A stretch of DNA of 23,906 bases from Flavobacteriales bacterium. Its GTDB lineage: Bacteria; Bacteroidota; Bacteroidia; NS11-12g; UBA955. Position 1 is the first letter of the stretch. The number at the start of each line of letters is the position of its first letter. Position numbers and translations under genes: made by a program. The stretch lies in contig CANFVI010000006.1 of the NCBI GenBank assembly GCA_947450405.1, positions 1 through 23,906 on the forward strand. Reading direction: 5' to 3'. The notes beneath the pieces were generated by a model. The model was not told where the DNA came from, searched no databases, and saw only the letters and a program-made list of their open reading frames with translations. Below, one piece after another: positions 13,412 to 21,517 of this stretch.

Positions 13412-15931
13412 TTATTGGTTTAATACTGTAAATCTGTGAATTTCTCTGCAAAGGTCACCATTTGGATAGAAAGCTTCAAGTTTTATTATATAATTTTCAT
13501 TGGGTAGTAGTTGATCATAATTACTTGGCCAAATTGTGAGTGTGCCTTCTTGTGTAAGTCGTTGATTTTTTATGCTTTCGCAGATAAGTTGTCCGAATTT
13601 GTTGAAAATAATTGCGTTGCAAATATAACCTGACTGAGGGAATTGAAAATCTATATGTAAGGGTGAAATTGATAATGATTGATTGATAATTCTTTTTTGA
13701 GGGATATTGAAGTGTTTTGCATTCATCTTTGTAATTTGATTTGTATAAACAGAATTTGAAAGACCAGGTGTTGCTCCGTAAGACGATTCAATAGCACTTT
13801 GCCAATTTTTATAATCGCTACTTTCTGCATTGGGCGAATTTTTTTCTAATGAAATGCCAATTGGGTTTGCGATGTTGGGACTATGGTACTTATCGTTAAA
13901 TGTAAGTTTGTCTGCTGTAATTCCATTTTTAATATTTGATAAAAGAAGTGAGCCTCCCTCTGATGAGAAATTTGGGAAGTTATTGATTTCAATGGTGTTT
14001 TCTTTTGTAGAAGAAGGAAATTGATTACTAAGAACATTTGAACTACTTGTAAATGCCAATATTTCATTCGGAATGATAAGTTCACGTATTTTATTTTTCA
14101 GGGCCAAATTGGATTTGAAACTTTGAAAATTCTCATCAAAAATTTTCAAGTTGATATTTTCTAAAAAAACCGCAGTTGTATCGGAATTGATGATTTCAAT
14201 AAAATCCGGTTTATAAGGAAAATTGTGAAATAGAATTTCATTGAATTTAATATTTGAATTTGACGCAATTGCATTGTAAGCTAAAAATGGAATTTGGATT
14301 TTATTTCCCAATGCATTTTCTAGTTGAATCGGAATAATTGACTCTGCGTTTTGCTTAGGACATGTACAAAAACCTTTGGCAGTATTTTGAAAGTAATTAA
14401 GTGTAATTGTGTCTGAAAGCGACAATAATTTTGCCTTCCCGAAGTAATTTGGGTTTGTATTGTGATTGAATTTGATGGTTAATGTATCGTTTTTGCAAAA
14501 AGATTCAATTATCTTGAATGTATTTATTTTAAGAGAGGTATCGTTGCTGTTTTTGATTCCAGGTGTTCCTCCTTTTGTTGAATTGCTTTGCCAATTGTCA
14601 GTTTCTAATGTGCCCAAATTTACATTTGTTTTTTCAAGGGAATAACCTCCTTCACTTTTGTCGGGCTGATGCATGTTTTGGAAATATTCGAATTGAAAGA
14701 GAAATTCGTTTTTTGTTGTTTTTAGGGAAATAAAATCTGATTCAATATTGAAACTTGGCAAACTTTTCACTTTAATTGTTTGGTTTTTTTGAAAAAAATT
14801 AGAATCTGTTTCATTTACACACAAATAATATTTAAATGGCTCAACAACAAAAGTGGGCAGCTTGGCGGAGGTTTTAGAATCTGAAATATACATCGTATTT
14901 GCTTCGAAAAACTTTGAACTTCGGTTATATATTTCAATGTATTTTTTTTCGGGAAGAAGACCCAAAGTAGGACTTGGATTCGACATAATTTCAGTTAATA
15001 TAATATCTCCAAAACTAGGTGTGTCGAGATAGGTGTATTCCAATTTTAAATCAAACGATTTTTTATTGTTTGTAAATAGATCTTTTATGTTGCTGATTTT
15101 AATTACTACCGAATCGCGTTTGATTTTTTTAAAATTTGAAATATGAATCAAAACTTGGTTATTGGAAATAAAGGAAATGGAATCAATTGTTAGGTTATTT
15201 ATTTGACACTGCGATTTTTGAAAGGGTTGAATAGGTTTTTTGAAATCAATAGATATTTTTTGATTATTAATCTGTTTGAAATGATCAATTTCCGGAAATG
15301 ATTGTTCCATTCTAATTTTACCGAAATAAATGAAATTATAATTGATTTTACCAATTGCAGTTGTTCCGTATTGCTGAATTTTTAAGAATGCATTTGTTTT
15401 TCTAAATTGATTATTTAGCAATAAAGTATCAAATGTAGCTGCCGAATTTAGGATATTGATTTTTTGTAAAAATACGGTGTCGTATTTTATTTTAATGTCA
15501 AATGAATAACGAAATTGGGAGATGTTGAATTCGTTTTCTTGTCCTCGAAAAACAATTGTATCGTTTTTGAATACTTGCAATTGATCTGTCGTATTTCCAA
15601 TGCGAACTTGGATTTTTTGATTTGTTGAATCGGTAAACCCGAATTCCAAAAAATTTGAACTAGATAAATTAATTTCAGAAGTTACTTCTATGTGAAATTG
15701 CGCTGTATTAACTTGTGAATTGCAGAAGTTAAGTTGAAATTGATGTTTTAGTGAATTTGAAGAATTTGTAAAAACGCCAGACTTCGTTCTTTTGAATTTT
15801 GAAGTATCTCCAGTTATTCCATTTGGCCATCTTGTTGAATTGGCACTGTCCGTGAAGTTTATTTGGCTGTATGCCGATGTAAATGTAAAAAGGGTAATAA
15901 AGGCATTAAGAATAAATTCTTTGCTTCCAAT
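13412..15931 (-). CDS. Large exported protein with lamin tail-like domains (start uncertain)
   Basis: Secreted or surface protein of a Bacteroidota family with lamin-tail (LTD) domains, roles mostly unknown. Counting from 15931, a hydrophobic segment ending SAYSQ (about 7-23) looks like a signal peptide; INFTDSANSTRWPNGITGDTSKF is the family opening; LTD-like segments lie near 303-410 (ILTEIMSNPSP...YIEIYNRS) and 560-690 (FNEILFHNFPYKPDFIEIIN). The C-terminus (EGTLTIWPSN...FYPNGDLCREIHRFTV) looks like the FlgD-like end seen in relatives. The frame is open to an ATG at 16105, but that overlaps the upstream gene by 200 nt, and no ATG, GTG or TTG lies between residue 14 of that version and the signal peptide. 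I place the 5' end at an ATT codon (15931) tentatively; a frameshift is the alternative. Confidence 0.7.
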   Translation of the reverse strand: MGSKEFILNAFITLFTFTSAYSQINFTDSANSTRWPNGITGDTSKFKRTKSGVFTNSSNSLKHQFQLNFCNSQVNTAQFHIEVTSEINLSSSNFLEFGFTDSTNQKIQVRIGNTTDQLQVFKNDTIVFRGQENEFNISQFRYSFDIKIKYDTVFLQKINILNSAATFDTLLLNNQFRKTNAFLKIQQYGTTAIGKINYNFIYFGKIRMEQSFPEIDHFKQINNQKISIDFKKPIQPFQKSQCQINNLTIDSISFISNNQVLIHISNFKKIKRDSVVIKISNIKDLFTNNKKSFDLKLEYTYLDTPSFGDIILTEIMSNPSPTLGLLPEKKYIEIYNRSSKFFEANTMYISDSKTSAKLPTFVVEPFKYYLCVNETDSNFFQKNQTIKVKSLPSFNIESDFISLKTTKNEFLFQFEYFQNMHQPDKSEGGYSLEKTNVNLGTLETDNWQSNSTKGGTPGIKNSNDTSLKINTFKIIESFCKNDTLTIKFNHNTNPNYFGKAKLLSLSDTITLNYFQNTAKGFCTCPKQNAESIIPIQLENALGNKIQIPFLAYNAIASNSNIKFNEILFHNFPYKPDFIEIINSDTTAVFLENINLKIFDENFQSFKSNLALKNKIRELIIPNEILAFTSSSNVLSNQFPSSTKENTIEINNFPNFSSEGGSLLLSNIKNGITADKLTFNDKYHSPNIANPIGISLEKNSPNAESSDYKNWQSAIESSYGATPGLSNSVYTNQITKMNAKHFNIPQKRIINQSLSISPLHIDFQFPQSGYICNAIIFNKFGQLICESIKNQRLTQEGTLTIWPSNYDQLLPNENYIIKLEAFYPNGDLCREIHRFTVLNQ

Positions 15932-17081
15932 TTGTTTTGCTAAATGGATGTGCCACTCCCAAAATTGGAATAAAGAAATTTTGAAATATGGATGAAATAA
16001 TAATTTCGAAAATAGAAATCGGTTGTTTACAAGAGTGGAATATTTTTTTAAGGATAATTGTATCTGCAACAATTTTTCCGAACCATAGCAAAAGCAGTAT
16101 TTCATAGCACGAATAGTACCATGTTAAGGACGTCAATACCCAAAAAAAGATAAAAAACAAGGCTAGATTTTTTTGCGATTTTTCAGTATTTGAAGTTGTT
16201 TGAAAAGCGGTTTTTTTAACCCATCTAATTCGTTGGTTCCATAACTCAGACAAGTTCGTGAGCACATTTGTAGAAACAGCGGCATTGGGGTCTTTTATTG
16301 ATATTACTTTGTTGGGATTATATTTATAAAATGCTTCGAGGGTAAATATGTCATCGCCTCCGGCAATTTTTTTATTGTTTTCGAATGGGTTTAATTCAAG
16401 GAAAATGGACTTTTTGAAAATCAGATTGGCGCCATTTGCCATGGTAGGCTTATGCTTCGCAAATTGATAAAACCCCAATGCAATTAATGCGGTATTTTCA
16501 CATTTTTGATAAAATTGATGAATTGAAAATTGCGTTGTATTAAAAAAAACAGGGCCTATTCCTAAATTTGCATTGGATTTTACAAATGCAGAAGTGAGGG
16601 TTTTCAATGTTGATGACATCAATTCGCAGTCTGCATCTGTTGTAATAATAATTTCATTTGATGCTTCAGAAATTCCAGTTTTTAATGCATCTTTCTTGCC
16701 ATTATAGCCTTCTTTAAGAATGATAATTTTACAATTATTTGATTGAAATATAGGGTGATGTTTGATCGCCGCGATTGAGTTATCGGTACTATGGTCATCA
16801 ATAAACAGAAACTCAATATGTCCCTCAAAATCAATTTTTTGAATTGAATTTAATAGCGGAATAATTCTATGGGATTCATTTCTAAATGGAATAAGTACTG
16901 AAATATTTGGCATTTTCTCATTGTATGATTGAGTTTCAGGTGATATGAAATTTTTTGAATGAAAATTTGCAATTTTAATCCAGGCAAAAAAGTAATTTCC
17001 AATTAATAGTAATGTAATTAGCCATAAAAATAAAAGATGAAAATTTGGTATTGCTTGTAATATTTGCAAAAAAGAGATCAC
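15906..17081 (-). CDS. Membrane-bound family 2 glycosyltransferase
   Basis: A 391-aa processive-type GT2 enzyme transferring sugar from a nucleotide donor at the inner membrane. There is an N-terminal transmembrane helix (about 14-36), the catalytic domain with SVLIPFRNES (61-70), D149-A-D151 (TTDADCE), AGGDDIF (about 240) and the acceptor/processivity-type QRIRW motif, then two or three C-terminal transmembrane helices. Product is unknown; the adjacent rfaE2 and flippase-like genes suggest envelope glycan work. It starts in a 4-nt overlap (ATGA) with the end of rfaE2. Its stop codon is followed by an out-of-frame ATG (TAATG), relevant to the start problem of the next gene. Confidence 0.92.
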   Translation of the reverse strand: MISFLQILQAIPNFHLLFLWLITLLLIGNYFFAWIKIANFHSKNFISPETQSYNEKMPNISVLIPFRNESHRIIPLLNSIQKIDFEGHIEFLFIDDHSTDNSIAAIKHHPIFQSNNCKIIILKEGYNGKKDALKTGISEASNEIIITTDADCELMSSTLKTLTSAFVKSNANLGIGPVFFNTTQFSIHQFYQKCENTALIALGFYQFAKHKPTMANGANLIFKKSIFLELNPFENNKKIAGGDDIFTLEAFYKYNPNKVISIKDPNAAVSTNVLTNLSELWNQRIRWVKKTAFQTTSNTEKSQKNLALFFIFFWVLTSLTWYYSCYEILLLLWFGKIVADTIILKKIFHSCKQPISIFEIIISSIFQNFFIPILGVAHPFSKTNWKQRIYS

Positions 17082-17569
17082 AATTTATTCGCAGCAATGA
17101 TCTTTTTTTCAATGGCTGTAGTAGAATATCCTGGAAGAAATTCAATGGTTTTTACTTGTCCACCATGTTTTAAAACCCAATCGGCACCTACAATGTTTGA
17201 AATTTCATAGTCTGCACCTTTTACAAGTACATCAGGGGTAATGAATTCAATGATGTTCTTTGGTGTGTTTTCATTAAATAGCACTACAGCACCAACAAAT
17301 CCGAGAGAGGCCATAACATGGCTTCTAGAATATTCGTTTTGTAATGGACGGGCAGGGGATTTGTCTAATCGTTGTACCGATTCATCTGTGTTTAGTGCAA
17401 CAATGAGGAAATCGCCAAGTTCAGAAGCTTCTTCTAGATACTGAACATGACCTGCATGTAAAATATCGAAACAACCATTGGTGAAAACAATTTTTTTACC
17501 GTTTGATTTCAATTCAGAAATTTCACTTTCAATCTGATTGTGCGCCCAAATTTTACTAACTGTTTTCAT
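17078..17569 (-). CDS. rfaE2: D-glycero-beta-D-manno-heptose 1-phosphate adenylyltransferase
   Basis: Nucleotidyltransferase making ADP-heptose for the lipopolysaccharide core. The 163-aa product corresponds to the C-terminal half of E. coli HldE: FTNGCFDILHAGHVQYLEEA with H38-x2-H41 (HxGH), a DESVxR(L)D segment, the VKGADYE block and the late PGYSTTAIEKKI. It is a stand-alone domain, as in organisms where the kinase and adenylyltransferase are separate genes; no kinase gene (rfaE1) is in the window. It overlaps the upstream flippase-like gene by 14 nt and the downstream glycosyltransferase by 4 nt. Confidence 0.93.
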   Translation of the reverse strand: MKTVSKIWAHNQIESEISELKSNGKKIVFTNGCFDILHAGHVQYLEEASELGDFLIVALNTDESVQRLDKSPARPLQNEYSRSHVMASLGFVGAVVLFNENTPKNIIEFITPDVLVKGADYEISNIVGADWVLKHGGQVKTIEFLPGYSTTAIEKKIIAANKL

Positions 17570-18527
17570 TTTTGGATTCTATTTTACGAATTTCAAAAAA
17601 TAATAAGCCATAGCAAATTGCACCCATAGTAATATGGAAAATATTTGAAAATGCTAAGTTGAAAATTGAGAATGTTTGCGCTTCTTTGGTGGGTAATCCA
17701 TACATCAATGTAAGGCCTAATGCAATTGTTCCATAAACACCTGCACCACCTGGAATTGGAATAATAATACCCATTGCAGAAAACATTAAAATACCCAAAG
17801 CATTTGCCAGATTAAAATGTACGGTTATATCAAGTGCTTGTAATTGAAAATACATGCCAATCCAATAACCTAGCCAAATTGCCAAAGACAAAATTGCGAA
17901 GAGTAATGGGTTTTTTAATTTGAGAATACTCTTCATGCCAATTAGCAAACGTCCTAAAAGAGAATCTTTGTTATCTTTTTTATTTTTGGTAAGTCTTTTA
18001 ATGATAAACCAACCACCAATAATTGCAAGAATAATGACTACAATTATCATTGGATGTTTTGCCAATGGCGTCAATATGTTTTGATTGATAAATCCGTAAA
18101 ACTGATCAAATTGTATACAAACGCAAAGTATCCCCAAAACGAGCATAAATACCAAATCGGCAATTCTCTCGGTAATTACTGTGCCAATTAAGGTTTCAAC
18201 TGGTGCTTTTTCGCTTTTGGCAGTTAGGGCACAACGAACAACTTCACCGCCCCTTGATGTAGCAGTATTTACCAAGTATCCTGTCATAACAGAGTAAAAC
18301 GATCTTGTGTGATTGAGTTTGATATTTGCAGTTTCTGTGAGCATATTCCAACGGTAACCACGCAAAAAATGAGCAACAAGCATGGTAGCGCTTCCCAAGC
18401 CGATCATGTAGAAATTGGCTTTTTTAATAGATTCCCAGGTGGACTTTAGGTCCATTGAATATCCAATAAAAGCAAATACTACAATTGCCAAGGCAATCAT
18501 TATGATGGTTGAGATGTGTTTTTTCAA
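17556..18527 (-). CDS. Lysylphosphatidylglycerol synthase TM-region/UPF0104-like integral membrane protein
   Basis: A 323-aa polytopic membrane protein with about eight hydrophobic segments, of the family related to the membrane half of MprF and to AglD-like proteins. Marks are LRGYRWNMLTE (about 53-63), the loop TSRGGEVVRCALTAKSEKAP (about 90-109), ITERIADLVFM (about 118-128) and the late IPIPGGAGVYG segment. The lysyl-transferase domain of MprF is absent, so lipid or glycolipid translocation is more likely than aminoacylation, but this is inferred. It begins 6 nt after panD; a panC-panD-UPF0104 arrangement is common in Bacteroidota to my knowledge. Confidence 0.9.
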   Translation of the reverse strand: MKKHISTIIMIALAIVVFAFIGYSMDLKSTWESIKKANFYMIGLGSATMLVAHFLRGYRWNMLTETANIKLNHTRSFYSVMTGYLVNTATSRGGEVVRCALTAKSEKAPVETLIGTVITERIADLVFMLVLGILCVCIQFDQFYGFINQNILTPLAKHPMIIVVIILAIIGGWFIIKRLTKNKKDNKDSLLGRLLIGMKSILKLKNPLLFAILSLAIWLGYWIGMYFQLQALDITVHFNLANALGILMFSAMGIIIPIPGGAGVYGTIALGLTLMYGLPTKEAQTFSIFNLAFSNIFHITMGAICYGLLFFEIRKIESKNENS

Positions 18528-18533
18528 ATTAAT

Positions 18534-18881
18534 TTAGGTTAGTTTGTTGTATTGATCTGGAAATATGTTGTTTGGTTGATGCTGTTTGGCTTTTTCTAAT
18601 TCCATAGAAATAAAGGTCATGATAATGAGTTCATCACCCTTTTGACCTTTACGTGCCGCAGCGCCATTTAGACCAATAATTCCAGAACCACGTTCTCCCG
18701 CAATAATGTATGTTTCAAATCGTTCACCATTGTTATTGTTTACAATGAGCACTTTTTGGTTAGGAATCATTCCTGCTGCATCAACTAGGTCCATGTCAAT
18801 GGTAATACTGCCCGTATAGTTTAATTCTGTTTGAGTTAAACGGACATTATGAATTTTGGCTTGAAGTACTTCGATGTACAT
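18534..18881 (-). CDS. panD: Aspartate 1-decarboxylase precursor
   Basis: PanD converts L-aspartate to beta-alanine for pantothenate and CoA. The 115-aa proenzyme self-cleaves between G24 and S25 (NYTGSITID) to create the pyruvoyl cofactor. K9, the conserved Tyr (Y22 region), NNNGERFETYII and GSGIIGLNGAAAR are all present. The ATG at 18881 gives the exact family N-terminus and sits 7 nt after a full -33/-7 promoter. It heads a leftward string of six closely spaced or overlapping genes ending in prmC. panC is not beside it. Confidence 0.97.
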   Translation of the reverse strand: MYIEVLQAKIHNVRLTQTELNYTGSITIDMDLVDAAGMIPNQKVLIVNNNNGERFETYIIAGERGSGIIGLNGAAARKGQKGDELIIMTFISMELEKAKQHQPNNIFPDQYNKLT

Positions 18882-18888
18882 GTTGGTG

Positions 18889-18918
18889 CAAAGTTAAATT
18901 TAAAATATGTAATCGCAA
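18889..18918 (-). promoter_or_regulatory. panD operon promoter
   Basis: On the minus strand TTG (18916-18918), a 19-bp spacer, then TAACTTTG (18889-18896), an exact Bacteroidota promoter. The -7 box ends 7 nt before the ATG, so the expected leader is about 1-3 nt. It stands back to back with the recR promoter in a 73-bp gap. Confidence 0.75.
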
Positions 18919-18941
18919 TCAAATACATATAATGTTTGATG

Positions 18942-18949
18942 TATTTTCG
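18942..18949 (+). promoter_or_regulatory. -7 box of recR, 5 nt before the GTG start
   Basis: TATTTTCG (TTCG variant, as at rpsT) followed by CAGTT and the GTG start. A transcript starting at the usual distance would begin at or next to the start codon. No clear TTG at -33. Confidence 0.55.
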
Positions 18950-18954
18950 CAGTT

Positions 18955-19560
18955 GTGCAATTTACATCGTCAATTGTTGAAAAAGCAGTAGAGTCATTGT
19001 CGGGTTTTCCAGGTATTGGGAAACGTACCGCATTGCGTTTGGTTATGTACTTGCTAAAGCGCCCAGAGACGGAGGTTTCTGTATTGGCCCAATCATTAAT
19101 GAAGTTAAAAACGGAGTTGCATTTATGTGAAAATTGTTGCAACGTTAGCGATACACCAATTTGCGCAATTTGTTCAAATCCAATGCGACAATCAGATATG
19201 ATTTGTGTGGTTGAAGATTTTTCTGACCAAATGGCAATTGAATCTACCTCTCAGTTTTTAGGGCAATATCATATTTTGGGGGGATTGATTTCGCCAATGG
19301 ATGGAATTGGTCCTGATGATTTGAGTATTTCCAAATTGGTTGATCGTGTTTCAACGAATCAAATTGCTGAAATAATACTTGCATTGAGTGCAACGGTTGA
19401 AGGAGATACAACTATGTATTATATTGCGAAAAAATTACAACATCTTCCCGTGAAAATTACAAGTATAGCTCGAGGTATTGCCGTTGGTGGTGAAATAGAA
19501 TACGCCGATGAAATTACCTTGGGTAGAAGTTTAATTCAAAGAACCCATTACTCAATTTAA
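18955..19560 (+). CDS. recR: Recombination mediator protein RecR
   Basis: RecR works with RecO (and RecF) to load RecA at single-strand gaps. The 201-aa product has the N-terminal helix-hairpin-helix (LSGFPGIGKRTALRLVMYLL, about 15-34), a Cys4 zinc finger (C58, C61, C70, C73), the Toprim start VVEDFSD (85-91) and the ARGIAVGGEIEYADEITLGRSL Walker-like C-terminal block. The GTG start at 18955 gives the family N-terminus exactly. It heads a rightward series with GT2, histidine kinase, DUF4293 and peptidase genes; gaps and overlaps are short. Confidence 0.96.
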   Translation: MQFTSSIVEKAVESLSGFPGIGKRTALRLVMYLLKRPETEVSVLAQSLMKLKTELHLCENCCNVSDTPICAICSNPMRQSDMICVVEDFSDQMAIESTSQFLGQYHILGGLISPMDGIGPDDLSISKLVDRVSTNQIAEIILALSATVEGDTTMYYIAKKLQHLPVKITSIARGIAVGGEIEYADEITLGRSLIQRTHYSI

Positions 19561-19564
19561 CTTC

Positions 19565-21517
19565 ATGCATAAACTCTCAATTGTTATTGTAAATTACAAT
19601 GTAAAGCACTTTTTAGAACAAGTACTTATATCTGTTGAAAAGGCTATTGGCAATATAGATGCAGAAGTTTGGGTGGTTGATAACAATAGTGTTGATGGTA
19701 GCATGGAAATGGTTGCCGATAAATTTTCTTGGGTAAAAACCATTTGTAATAAAATAAATGTTGGCTTTTCAAAAGCCAATAATCAAGCAATTAGAGAAAG
19801 CAACAGTGAGTTTGTTTTATTGTTAAATCCTGATACTGTTTTGCAGGATGATTCACTGGTTAAATGTTTGAATTATTTAGATAATCATCAAGATGTTGGT
19901 GGATTGGGTGTGAGAATGATTGATGGTAAAGGAATTTTTTTGCCAGAAAGTAAACGAGGATTGCCAACTCCCAAAGTTGCATTTTTCAAAATGACGGGTT
20001 TGGCTAATTTGTTTCCTAAATCTCGTTACTTTGGAAAGTATCACATGAAATACTTGCCTGAAAACGAAACCCATGAGGTAGATGTATTGTCGGGGGCTTA
20101 CATGATGATGCGCTGCGCTGTACTTGATAAGGTTGGTTTGCTTGATGAGGATTTTTTCATGTATGGCGAAGATATTGATTTGAGTTATCGCATTACATTG
20201 GGTGGATTTAAAAATGTATACTTTGCCGATACTACCATTATTCATTACAAAGGTGAATCAACCAAAAAGAAATCAGCGAATTATGTAAAAGTTTTTTATA
20301 ACGCAATGGTTCTTTTTGCTCAAAAACATTATTCACAGCGCATGGCTGGTTGGTTTGCATTTTGGATAAAAATCGCCATTTATTTAAGGGCAAGCTTGGC
20401 GGTTTTGTTTAGAGGAATTCAATCGATTTTCTTACCGGCTTTAGATTTTATTGGAATTTACTTGGGATATTTGGGTATTGCCAAGTATTGGGAATTATAT
20501 CACAAATTCGTGAGGGGATTTTATCCCGATATTTATTATGCCGTGCATATTCCTATTTATGCATTTGCTGTTTTATTTGCTGTTTTTATTTCTGGTGGTT
20601 ATGATAAACCTTTTCAAGGAAAAAGATTGCTAAGAGGCGCAGTTATTGGAGCCATTGCCTTGTTTGTAGTTTACGGTTTCATGCCTAAAAATCTACAGTT
20701 TTCAAGGGCTATTTTGGCACTTGGGTCGGCCTGGGCTTTGGGTATCCTGTTTTTTATTCGATTGGTTGCTCAGTTTTTTAAACTCGGTGAAATAAACCTT
20801 ACAGCAAACTCTGAAAAACGTATTATAATTGTTGGTAGCAAAAAAGAGGCAACGCGTATTCAAGAACTATTAAACAGAAGTAACGTGAATCATCAAATGT
20901 TGGGTTGGGTATTGCCAACACCCGAAAGAACTGAGGGTTTTTTAGGTGGCATTCATCAACTTTCTGAAATTATTGAAATTTATAAATCGAACTTGGTTAT
21001 TTTTAGTGGTAAAGATGTTGCTGCATCAGAAATCATGAAAACCATGTCGCTATTTGCAAAGTCTGGAATTCAATTAAAAATTGCACCTGATAAGGGAGAA
21101 TCAATAATTGGTTCAAGTTCTAAAAACGATCCCGGCGAATTATTTACCATTGAAGTAAAATATGAACTTGCTGAATTGCATCAACAAAGAAGAAAGAGAA
21201 TATTTGATGTTTTATTTTCGATCTTGGTTTTGGCAACGTTGCCATTCTTTTTGATTTTTGCAGTATTTAATAAGTCGATCCAATTGATAATCAAAAACAT
21301 TTTTAGTGTTTTGTTTGGATTTAAAACTTGGGTAAGTTATTCTAATTCAAAAACTTCAGAGTTTTTGCCGAAATTAAAAACCGGTGTGTTTTCAATTAGT
21401 GGAAACTGGAAGAACACAATTTATGAAGGAGATGTAAATCTTTTGTACGCGAAAGAATATCATGTTTCAAAGGATTTAAATAGGTTGATGCATTCAATTT
21501 TTAATAAACCTTTATGA
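19565..21517 (+). CDS. GT2 glycosyltransferase fused to membrane segments, a CoA-binding-like domain and a degenerate phosphoglycosyltransferase-like tail
   Basis: A 650-aa fusion. Residues 1 to about 260 are a rhamnosyltransferase-type GT2 domain: SIVIVNYNV, NPDT (88-91), an acidic FFMYGEDIDLSYR (about 197-208). Residues about 265-405 hold four or five membrane helices. Residues 418-535 start with KRIIIVGSKKEA, a Rossmann fold like the CoA-binding domain of WcaJ-type initiating enzymes. Residues 541-650 begin RRKRIFDVLFSILVLATLPFF, the membrane re-entrant helix of bacterial sugar transferases, but the KFRSM/DAE catalytic core is missing; LKTGVFSISG and YHVSKDLNRLM echo the KPGxTG and late Dl(x)I motifs. 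Only the GT2 part is likely catalytic. It begins 4 nt after recR and overlaps the kinase start by 4 nt. Confidence 0.85.
   Translation: MHKLSIVIVNYNVKHFLEQVLISVEKAIGNIDAEVWVVDNNSVDGSMEMVADKFSWVKTICNKINVGFSKANNQAIRESNSEFVLLLNPDTVLQDDSLVKCLNYLDNHQDVGGLGVRMIDGKGIFLPESKRGLPTPKVAFFKMTGLANLFPKSRYFGKYHMKYLPENETHEVDVLSGAYMMMRCAVLDKVGLLDEDFFMYGEDIDLSYRITLGGFKNVYFADTTIIHYKGESTKKKSANYVKVFYNAMVLFAQKHYSQRMAGWFAFWIKIAIYLRASLAVLFRGIQSIFLPALDFIGIYLGYLGIAKYWELYHKFVRGFYPDIYYAVHIPIYAFAVLFAVFISGGYDKPFQGKRLLRGAVIGAIALFVVYGFMPKNLQFSRAILALGSAWALGILFFIRLVAQFFKLGEINLTANSEKRIIIVGSKKEATRIQELLNRSNVNHQMLGWVLPTPERTEGFLGGIHQLSEIIEIYKSNLVIFSGKDVAASEIMKTMSLFAKSGIQLKIAPDKGESIIGSSSKNDPGELFTIEVKYELAELHQQRRKRIFDVLFSILVLATLPFFLIFAVFNKSIQLIIKNIFSVLFGFKTWVSYSNSKTSEFLPKLKTGVFSISGNWKNTIYEGDVNLLYAKEYHVSKDLNRLMHSIFNKPL

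Noticed and set aside
19877..20245. 122-codon open frame antisense to the GT2 fusion
   Set aside because: Opposite strong GT2 motifs (NPDT, GEDIDLS); no support of its own.
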